Shown here in pieces: positions 54,411 to 61,303 of a stretch of DNA of 64,000 nt. Positions within the stretch are counted from its first letter, which is position 1, and every line of letters begins with the position of its first letter. A model generated the notes under the pieces. That model did no database searches. It saw only the letters and a program-made list of their open reading frames with translations, and was not told the DNA's origin. Both the position numbers and the translations under genes were made by a program. Origin of the DNA: Streptomyces sp. QL37 (GTDB taxonomy: Bacteria > Actinomycetota > Actinomycetes > Streptomycetales > Streptomycetaceae); assembly GCF_002941025.1 (NCBI RefSeq), contig NZ_PTJS01000001.1:2790001-2854000 (forward strand), written 5' to 3'.

Positions 54411-55772
54411 ATGGCCAACTTCTCCAAGTCCAGCGTGCCGCAGTTCTCCGTCGAGGTGTACCAGAACGAATACCTGCCCGAGGGCGGCCGCGAGGTCAAC
54501 GCGATCGTCACCGTCACGTCCACGGGCGGGGGGACCACGGGCGGGGTGCCGCTGACCGACGGTGTTCCGGCGTCGGGCCGCCTCCCGGGGCGGGCGCCGG
54601 CCGCCGCCGTGGTGCTCATGGTCGACTGTTCGGGCTCGATGGACTACCCGCCGACGAAGATGCGCAACGCGCGCGACGCGACGGCGGCGGCCATCGACAC
54701 CCTGCGGGACGGCACGCGGTTCGCCGTGGTCGCGGGGACGCACGTGGCCAAGGACGTGTACCCGGGCAACGGGCAGCTGGCGACCGCCGACGCGCGGACC
54801 AAGGCCCAGGCGAAGGAGGCCCTGCGGCGGCTGAGCGCGGGCGGGGGCACCGCGATCGGGACCTGGCTGCGGCTGGCCGACCGGCTGCTCGGGGCGGCCG
54901 AGGTGGACATCCGGCACGGCATCCTCCTCACCGACGGGCGCAACGAGCACGAGTCCCCGGAGGATCTGCGGGCCGCTCTGGATTCCTGCGCGGGCCGGTT
55001 CACGTGTGACGCGAGGGGGGTCGGCACCGACTGGGAGGTGAAAGAGGTCACAGCGATCGCCTCCGCCCTGCTCGGCACGGCGGACATCGTCGCCGATCCG
55101 GCGGGCCTGGCCGCGGACTTCACACAGATGATGGAGAACGCGATGGGCAAGGAGGTCGCGGACGTGGCGCTGCGGCTCTGGACGCCCGTCGGTGTGGAGA
55201 TCGTCTTCGTCAAGCAGGTGGCTCCCACGGTCGCCGATCTGAGCGGCCGCCGCACCGAGGCGGGGCCGCGCGCGGGCGACTACCCGACGGGCTCCTGGGG
55301 CGACGAGTCCCGGGACTACCACGTGTGCGTCAGGGTCCCGGAGGCCGGGATCGGCCAGGAGATGCTGGCGGCCAGGGTCTCGCTGATCCTGCCGCCCCCG
55401 TCCGGCGGCGGCGCCCCGCAGACCCTCTCCCAGGGTCTCGTACGGGCCGTCTGGACGGACGACATGGTCGCGTCCACCTCGATCAACCCCCAGGTGGCGC
55501 ACTACACAGGACAGGCGGAACTGGCACAAGTCATCCAGCAGGGACTTGATGCGCGTAAATCGGGAGACTTCGACGGAGCGACGGCCAAACTGGGCCGTGC
55601 GGTGCAGCTCGCGTCGGGCTCCGGAAACGCGGATACTGCGAAACTGCTTTCGAAGGTGGTCGACGTCGTCGACGCGGCGACCGGTACTGTGCGACTGAAA
55701 GCGAGGGTCGCGGAAGCGGACGAGATGACTCTCGAAACGCGCTCGACCAAGACGGTTCGCGTCAAGAAATAG
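54411..55772 (+). CDS. von Willebrand factor A (VWA) domain protein
   Basis: The 453-residue cytoplasmic protein has a VWA domain with a complete metal-dependent adhesion site: Asp72, Ser74 and Ser76 in VDCSGSM, Thr in GGGTAIGTWL and Asp in LLTDGRNEH. The N-terminal part (PQFSVEVYQNEYLPEGGREV) is a beta-rich lead-in and the C-terminal 120 residues after VRAVWTDDMVASTSINPQVA form a helical tail. VWA domains mediate protein-protein contacts, and VWA genes next to kinase/PP2C/FHA genes point to an assembly or adaptor role, possibly phosphorylation-dependent. The ATG at 54411 has GAGGAG upstream; 149 bp separate it from the phosphatase gene, so a second promoter is possible. Confidence 0.88.
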   Translation: MANFSKSSVPQFSVEVYQNEYLPEGGREVNAIVTVTSTGGGTTGGVPLTDGVPASGRLPGRAPAAAVVLMVDCSGSMDYPPTKMRNARDATAAAIDTLRDGTRFAVVAGTHVAKDVYPGNGQLATADARTKAQAKEALRRLSAGGGTAIGTWLRLADRLLGAAEVDIRHGILLTDGRNEHESPEDLRAALDSCAGRFTCDARGVGTDWEVKEVTAIASALLGTADIVADPAGLAADFTQMMENAMGKEVADVALRLWTPVGVEIVFVKQVAPTVADLSGRRTEAGPRAGDYPTGSWGDESRDYHVCVRVPEAGIGQEMLAARVSLILPPPSGGGAPQTLSQGLVRAVWTDDMVASTSINPQVAHYTGQAELAQVIQQGLDARKSGDFDGATAKLGRAVQLASGSGNADTAKLLSKVVDVVDAATGTVRLKARVAEADEMTLETRSTKTVRVKK

Positions 55773-55884
55773 CGACGCGGACGACAGTGAACCGACCGTA
55801 CGGAGAGCCGCCCCGGCCGACCGGACGGTGCACCGAACAGCATGGCGGCCTCCGGGCCGGACGAGGAGAGGGGGAAGCGCCGAC

Positions 55885-57339
55885 ATGCCGACCTGCCCGA
55901 ACGGACACCAGTCGGGTTCCGAGGACTGGTGCGAGGTCTGCGGACACCGCATGGCCGGGACGGGCGCGCCCACGGGCGCGGTCCCGCCGCCGCCTCCCCC
56001 GCCGCCCGCACCCGGCTACGGCTACCCTCCGGTGTCCGGCACCGGGGAGCCGACCGCCCAGGCCGAGCTCTGCCCGCAGTGCCGCACCCCGCGTGAGGCG
56101 ATGGCGCCGTACTGCGAGGAGTGCCGCTGGAACTTCCTCACGAACACGGCGACGTCGTACACCCCGCTGGCCCCGCAGGGCGGCGTGGGCGGCCCGGCGC
56201 CGGGCCTGAATCTGCCGCCGGGCTTCCAGGCGCAGCAGGGTCCGCCGCAGCAGCAGCGGGACCCGTTCGAATACCAGGGTTCCCGGCCTTCGCAGATGAA
56301 CCGGCCGGCCGAGCCGCTCTCTCCGGACCAGGGCAGCCGCCCGGGTCCGCCGCCGCCCCCGCCCTCCTTCCAGCAGGGGCCGCCGCCTCCGCCGTCGTTC
56401 CAGCAGCAGTCGCCGTCCCCGTTCGAGTCGCGAGGGCAGCAGGGTCCCGGCTCGCAGGGGCCGGGCTCGCAGGGGCCGGGCTCGCAGGGGCCGGGCTCGC
56501 AGGGGCCCGGCCAGCAGGGCTCTCCTTCGCCGTTCGACCCCCAGGGCCGGCCGGGCCAGGGCCCCGGCCAGCAGGTCCCGGGCCAGCAGGGGCCCGGCCC
56601 GCACGGCGGCCAGCAGGGCCAGAACCCGCAGGGCCCCGGTCAGCAGGGCCCCGGTCAGCAGGGTGGCCCGCCGTCGCCGTTCGAGCCGCAGCGGCAGGGG
56701 CCGCCTCCCCCGCCGTCGTTCCAGCAGCAGTCCGCGCCGCCCGCGCCTCAGCGGCCGCAGGCGCCGCAGCCCGGTGGCGACGACGACTGGATGCTGCCGC
56801 CGCCCTCGCAGCAGCAGCACCCGCAGGCCTTCCAGCAGGGCCCGCAGACGCCCCATGCGCCTCGGGCGCCTCATTCCCCCCAGCAGCCGTTCCCCGGTCA
56901 GAGCCCCGCCCAGGGCGGCCTGGACCAGGGAACGGTCAGCTGGAAGGCCGTCATCGGCCCGGACCGTGACTACTTCCTGGCGATGATGCAGCGCAGCGGC
57001 CCCGAGGCGACCGGGCTCAACCTGCCCGCTTACTCCCCGGAGCAGCACCTTCCGCTCACCGGCAACCAGATCACCATCGGCCGCCGCCGGCACAGCACCG
57101 GTGAGTCCCCCGACATCGATCTCGCCGTGCCGCCGGAGGACCCGGGCGTCTCGCACCAGCACGCCGTGCTGGTGCAGCAGCCGGACGGCACCTGGGCCGT
57201 CGTCGACCAGAACTCCACCAACGGCACCACGCTGAACGGCGCCGAGGAGCCGATCCAGCCCTATGTCCCCGTCCCGCTCCAGGACGGTGACCAGGTGCAC
57301 GTGGGGGCCTGGACGACGATCACGGTCCGCCGCGACTGA
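55885..57339 (+). CDS. FHA-domain protein with two zinc ribbons and a long Gln/Gly/Pro linker
   Basis: The 484-residue protein has two N-terminal zinc ribbons (CPNGHQSGSEDWCEVCG, then CPQCRTPREAMAPYCEEC), about 270 residues of Pro/Gln/Gly-rich linker and a C-terminal FHA domain (about 395-484; ITIGRRRHS, DPGVSHQHAVLVQQPDGTW, DQNSTNGTTLNG). FHA domains bind phosphothreonine, so it is a probable substrate or reader of the PknG-type kinase, analogous to mycobacterial GarA but with an extended linker. The linker contains a 15-bp DNA tandem repeat giving QGPGS units. The ATG at 55885 is chosen because the first ribbon starts there. Confidence 0.9.
   Translation: MPTCPNGHQSGSEDWCEVCGHRMAGTGAPTGAVPPPPPPPPAPGYGYPPVSGTGEPTAQAELCPQCRTPREAMAPYCEECRWNFLTNTATSYTPLAPQGGVGGPAPGLNLPPGFQAQQGPPQQQRDPFEYQGSRPSQMNRPAEPLSPDQGSRPGPPPPPPSFQQGPPPPPSFQQQSPSPFESRGQQGPGSQGPGSQGPGSQGPGSQGPGQQGSPSPFDPQGRPGQGPGQQVPGQQGPGPHGGQQGQNPQGPGQQGPGQQGGPPSPFEPQRQGPPPPPSFQQQSAPPAPQRPQAPQPGGDDDWMLPPPSQQQHPQAFQQGPQTPHAPRAPHSPQQPFPGQSPAQGGLDQGTVSWKAVIGPDRDYFLAMMQRSGPEATGLNLPAYSPEQHLPLTGNQITIGRRRHSTGESPDIDLAVPPEDPGVSHQHAVLVQQPDGTWAVVDQNSTNGTTLNGAEEPIQPYVPVPLQDGDQVHVGAWTTITVRRD
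56449..56508 (+). repeat. 15-bp tandem repeat within the FHA-protein linker
   Basis: Four near-identical copies of GGCTCGCAGGGGCCG encode repeated five-residue QGPGS units. Unit length is a multiple of three, so copy number can change in frame. Confidence 0.85.
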
Positions 57340-57357
57340 ACCGGAGCCGGCCGGGGG

Positions 57358-57377
57358 CAGGAGTCCTAGGACTCCTG
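57358..57377 (+). promoter_or_regulatory. Perfect 20-bp palindrome upstream of the truncated globin gene
   Basis: The segment is its own reverse complement (half-site CAGGAGTCCT). It lies 18 bp after the FHA-gene stop and about 21 bp before the likely -10 of the globin gene, thus over its -35 region. Without a loop it is a poor terminator, so an operator is more likely. Confidence 0.55.
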
Positions 57378-57397
57378 ACCTCGGCCGCCGTGTCTGC

Positions 57398-57403
57398 GAC
57401 GAT
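57398..57403 (+). promoter_or_regulatory. -10 element giving a leaderless globin transcript
   Basis: GACGAT ends seven bases before the GTG at 57410, the spacing expected if transcription starts at the initiation codon. No ribosome-binding site is present. Confidence 0.5.
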
Positions 57404-57409
57404 GGACGG

Positions 57410-57814
57410 GTGACAGAGATTCCGCGCGACACGCTTCAGGAGCAGACCTTCTACGAGCAGGTCGGCGGCGAGGAGACCTTCCGGCGCCTGGTCCACCGCT
57501 TCTACCAGGGCGTCGCGGACGACCCGCTGCTGCGACCGATGTACCCGGAGGCGGATCTGGGCCCCGCCGAGGAACGGTTCACGCTGTTCCTCATGCAGTA
57601 CTGGGGTGGACCGCGCACCTACAGCGACGAGCGGGGGCACCCCCGGCTGCGGATGCGGCACGCCCCGTTCCAGGTGGACCGGGCGGCGCACGACGCCTGG
57701 CTCGGCCACATGCGGGTGGCCCTCGACGAGCTCGGCCTCCCCCCTGAGCAGGAGCGGCAGTTGTGGGAGTACCTCACCTACGCGGCCGCCTCGATGGTCA
57801 ACACCGCGGGCTGA
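57410..57814 (+). CDS. glbO: Group II truncated haemoglobin (trHbO)
   Basis: The 134-residue haem protein aligns by position with mycobacterial GlbO: Tyr32 (B10), Tyr45 (CD1), proximal His84 (F8) in RMRHAPF, and Trp97 (G8), with exactly the same spacings between them. Other group II features are FYEQVGGEETFRRLVHRFY and RFTLFLMQYWGGP. Such globins bind oxygen or nitric oxide and are linked to respiration or NO detoxification. The GTG at 57410 gives the canonical length; upstream is the palindrome and a -10 suited to a leaderless message. Confidence 0.94.
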   Translation: MTEIPRDTLQEQTFYEQVGGEETFRRLVHRFYQGVADDPLLRPMYPEADLGPAEERFTLFLMQYWGGPRTYSDERGHPRLRMRHAPFQVDRAAHDAWLGHMRVALDELGLPPEQERQLWEYLTYAAASMVNTAG

Positions 57815-57820
57815 GCCATG

Positions 57821-57848
57821 TGCGGAATCCGGTTCTCCGGAGCCGCAT
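57821..57848 (+). terminator. Possible hairpin after the globin gene
   Basis: An imperfect stem (TGCGG and CCGG arms paired with CCGG and CCGCA) with a TTCT loop lies just after the stop codon. Confidence 0.4.
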
Positions 57849-57972
57849 AACGGTCACGATCGCATCAAGGTGCACCCACAAGCGGTTTCCAGGAGCCGGT
57901 GCCCTCTGAAAGCATCCGGTACACGCCGGGGGGCGTGCGAGGCGTGCGGCTGCTGAGGGTTCGGGGGATCAG

Positions 57973-60900
57973 GTGACGGGGTTCGTCCTTCTGCGGGTGC
58001 GCGCGCACCGGCTCCTCCTCGCCGCCGCCGTCCTGGCCGTGCTGCTCACCACCTGCGTGCTGGCCGCGCTCACGGCGTTCTCGGGTTCCATGGGCGACGC
58101 CGCTCTGCGGCACACGCTCACCCACCGTGCCGCCGCGCAGGCCTCGCTCCTCGTCTCCGCCGATGTGGACCGCGAGCAGCGGGGCGAGGCCGACACCGCG
58201 GTGCGCCGGGCCGCCCGCGAGACCTTCGACGGGCTTCCGGTGACCGTGCGGAAGCTGGAGAGTTCGGGGTCGTACGCGCTGCCGGACGGTCTCCAGGCGC
58301 CCGCCGCCCGGCGCGACGAGCCCGATCTGACGCATCTCGCCTCGCTCGACCGCAGCCGGATCCGTCTCACCGCGGGACGCCTGCCGGGCGCCGGGGCGGG
58401 TGACGCGACGGAACGCGTGCAGGTCGCCCTGCCGCGAGCCGCAGCCGAGGCACTGAAGCTGAAGCCGGGTTCCCGCCTCACCCTCACCGACCGGCTGGAG
58501 GAGACGGCTCTGCCGGTCGAGGTCACCGGCCTGTACGAGGCGTCCGACCTGGACGACCCGTACTGGCAGCTGGACCCGCTCGGCGGGCGCGGCGCCCGCA
58601 AGGTCGTCTTCACCACCTACGGCCCCCTGCTGGCCGACCCCGCCGTCCTGGCTTCCGGCCGGGTCAGCGCAGGTCCGGTGTCCTGGCTGGCCGCCGCCGA
58701 CTTCCGTGAGGTGACGACCGGCCGGACCGACGCACTGCGCCGGGCGTCGACGGACGGGCCCAGGGCCCTGTCAGCCTCCCCGGTCTTCGGCGACGGTGCC
58801 ACGGTACGGACCTCGCTGCCTGTCGTCATCGACCAGATCGACCGGGCGCTGCTGGTGTCCCGCTCCACGATCATGATCGTCGCCGTGCAGCTGGTCCTGC
58901 TCGCCGGATACGCCCTGCTGCTCGTGGCCAGGCTGCTGAGCAGCGAGCGTGGCGGCGAGACCGAACTGCTGCGGGCCCGGGGCGGGTCCAGGGGCCGGAT
59001 CGCCTCACTGGCCGCGATCGAGGCACTGCTGCTCGCGGTGCCCGCCGCGGTCGTCGCTCCGCTGCTCGCCGGTCCGCTGACCCGGCTGCTCGCGGCCCGG
59101 AGCGAGCTCGGCAGGATCGGGCTGCGGCTGGACGGCGGGGTGGACGGCACGGTCTGGCTGGTGGCGGGCGCCGTCGCGCTGGCGTGCGCGCTCGCGGTGG
59201 TCGCGCCCGCCCTCGCGGCGGGCGGGGGCCGCCGTGGCGCCCGGGCCGCGACGCTGCCCACGCCGGTGCGCGCGGGCGCCGACATCGGGCTGCTGCTGAT
59301 CGCCGGGGTGGCGTACTGGCAGTTGGACCGCCAGACCGGGGCGTCCGGGAGCGGTGCGCTCAGCGGCGACCGGGAGGGTGACCTGGGCATCGATCCGCTG
59401 CTGGTCGCCGCCCCCGCGCTGGCGCTGCTGGCGGGCACCGTCCTGACTCTGCGTCTGCTGCCGCCCGCGGCCCGGCTCGCGGAGCGGCGTGCGGCGGGTG
59501 GGCGGGGGTTGTCCGCGGCCCTGGCGGGCTGGCAGTTCAGCCGCCGGCCGCTCCGGGGCGCGGGCCCGGTGCTGCTGCTGGTCCTGTCGGTGGCGATGGG
59601 CATGCTGGCCATCGGCCAGAGCGCGTCCTGGGACCGTTCGCAGAGCGACCAGGCGGACTTCAGGTCGGGCGCGTCGGTGCGGATGGTGGGCACGCTGTCG
59701 GGCGACCCCGCGAAGGCCGCCGCGTACACGGATCTTCCGGGCGTACGGGAGGCGGCTCCGGCGTTCCGTACGACGGCCGATCTCTCCGGGGGCCGGACGG
59801 CCGAGGTCCTCGCCCTGGACACGGCGCACGCGGACGAGCGGATGCTGATGCGCGAGGACCTGTCCGGCGCGTCTCCGCAGGAGCTGTTCGACGCGATCGC
59901 GCCGCCGAGGACCGCGCGGACCGGGGTGGTCCTGCCCGAGGGCAGCGAGCGGGTTCTGTTCGATCTGCGGATCCGTGACACCTCGGCGCCCGGCGGGAGG
60001 TCCCCGTCGTCCTCGACGGCGCTGGTGAGCGTGCTGCTGGAGGACCGTTACGGCGTCGGGTACCGGATCGGTGCGGGGACCGTGCCCGTCGACGGCCGCG
60101 CGCACGGTGTGTCGTTCCCCGTGTCCGCCGCCGGTGAGCTGGCGGTGACCGGCTTCGAACTGGACGGGGAGGTGCCCGCCGTCCGCCCCGAGAAGCGGCT
60201 GGTCGACGTGGCGAGGCTCCGGGCCCACACGACGGACGGGCATGAGGAGCCGGCGCCGGCTGCTGAAGGAGTGCGCTGGAAGGCCGGGACGACGGTGTCC
60301 GAAGGGAGTGAGACCCGTCCCGGCGAGGCCGTCGAGGAGGTGGCCGGATCGGGCACCGCCCCGTCGTTCCGGTACGGCACCGGAGCCACCCTGCCCGACG
60401 ACTCGTTCTGGGGCAGCGGCGCCGCGGTCGGCACGCTGCGGATCACCGCGTCCCGCCCCGCGGCCCCCGCGCTGAAGGCGGTGGCCACCGACGCGTACAT
60501 GAAGTACGCGGGGGCAGAGCCGGGGCAGGAGATCGACCTCACGCTCGCGGGCAACACGGTCCGGGTGAAGCTGGTGAAGTCGGTGCGGCAGCTCCCGACC
60601 ACCGGCCCCGGGGCGTCCGCCGGTGTGCCCGAGGGCGCCTCGGAGGAGTCGTCCGCGAAACCGGGCGGCGGCCTGCTGCTGGACCTGAAGGCGGTGTCGG
60701 AGGTGCTCGCCCACCGGGCGGGTGCCACTCTGGCGCCCACCGAGTGGTGGCTGAGCGCCGCACCCGGCGACGGCCCGAAGGTGGCGGCGGAGCTGCGCGC
60801 GCTGCCCGGCACCGATCCGGCGCAGGTGCGGGTGCGTGACGAGGTGGCGCGGGAGCTGGCGGACGACCCGCTGGGCGCGGGACCGCAGTCCGCGCTGCTG

Positions 60901-61302
60901 GCCGTCGCCGTGGTGGCGGCCGCGCTGGCGGCGGTCGGATTCGCCGTCGGCCTTGTGGGCTCGCAGCGCGAACGGGCCGCGGAGTTCGCCGTGTTGCGCG
61001 CGCTGGGCGCACCCCGTCGCCGACTGGCCCGGACCGCGGCCGCCGAACAGGGCGTCCTGATCGCCCTCGCCCTGCTGATCGGGCTCGCCCTCGGGGCGGT
61101 GCTCACCAGGGCCGTCGTACCGCTCGTCGTGCTGACCGGGCAGGCCGCGAGGCCCGTGCCGGACGTACTGGTGCTGCTGCCGGCCGGACAGGTCGCGGTC
61201 CTGCTCGCCTCGGTCGCCGCGGTGCCGCTGCTGACCGTCGCCGCGATCACACTGCGCCGCGCCGATCCCGCGGTGTCGCTGCGCCACCAGGGGGACAACT
61301 GA
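57973..61302 (+). CDS. Large FtsX-type ABC transporter permease
   Basis: The 1109-residue membrane protein follows the MacB/FtsX permease plan: an N-terminal anchor helix, a large extracytoplasmic region, a central block of helices (about 295-550) and a C-terminal helix cluster containing GSQRERAAEFAVLRALGAPR, the coupling segment typical of the family. Such permeases export lipids, peptides or complexes, or transmit mechanical signals across the membrane. The GTG at 57973 follows GGGGGATCAG. It precedes a second permease by one base, and no ATPase gene is visible in the window, so one is expected downstream. Confidence 0.85.
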   Translation: MTGFVLLRVRAHRLLLAAAVLAVLLTTCVLAALTAFSGSMGDAALRHTLTHRAAAQASLLVSADVDREQRGEADTAVRRAARETFDGLPVTVRKLESSGSYALPDGLQAPAARRDEPDLTHLASLDRSRIRLTAGRLPGAGAGDATERVQVALPRAAAEALKLKPGSRLTLTDRLEETALPVEVTGLYEASDLDDPYWQLDPLGGRGARKVVFTTYGPLLADPAVLASGRVSAGPVSWLAAADFREVTTGRTDALRRASTDGPRALSASPVFGDGATVRTSLPVVIDQIDRALLVSRSTIMIVAVQLVLLAGYALLLVARLLSSERGGETELLRARGGSRGRIASLAAIEALLLAVPAAVVAPLLAGPLTRLLAARSELGRIGLRLDGGVDGTVWLVAGAVALACALAVVAPALAAGGGRRGARAATLPTPVRAGADIGLLLIAGVAYWQLDRQTGASGSGALSGDREGDLGIDPLLVAAPALALLAGTVLTLRLLPPAARLAERRAAGGRGLSAALAGWQFSRRPLRGAGPVLLLVLSVAMGMLAIGQSASWDRSQSDQADFRSGASVRMVGTLSGDPAKAAAYTDLPGVREAAPAFRTTADLSGGRTAEVLALDTAHADERMLMREDLSGASPQELFDAIAPPRTARTGVVLPEGSERVLFDLRIRDTSAPGGRSPSSSTALVSVLLEDRYGVGYRIGAGTVPVDGRAHGVSFPVSAAGELAVTGFELDGEVPAVRPEKRLVDVARLRAHTTDGHEEPAPAAEGVRWKAGTTVSEGSETRPGEAVEEVAGSGTAPSFRYGTGATLPDDSFWGSGAAVGTLRITASRPAAPALKAVATDAYMKYAGAEPGQEIDLTLAGNTVRVKLVKSVRQLPTTGPGASAGVPEGASEESSAKPGGGLLLDLKAVSEVLAHRAGATLAPTEWWLSAAPGDGPKVAAELRALPGTDPAQVRVRDEVARELADDPLGAGPQSALLAVAVVAAALAAVGFAVGLVGSQRERAAEFAVLRALGAPRRRLARTAAAEQGVLIALALLIGLALGAVLTRAVVPLVVLTGQAARPVPDVLVLLPAGQVAVLLASVAAVPLLTVAAITLRRADPAVSLRHQGDN

Positions 61303-61303
61303 C

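Noticed and set aside
56449..56508. Regular repeats resembling a CRISPR array
   Set aside because: Units are 15 bp, directly adjacent without spacers, and lie in frame inside a coding region.
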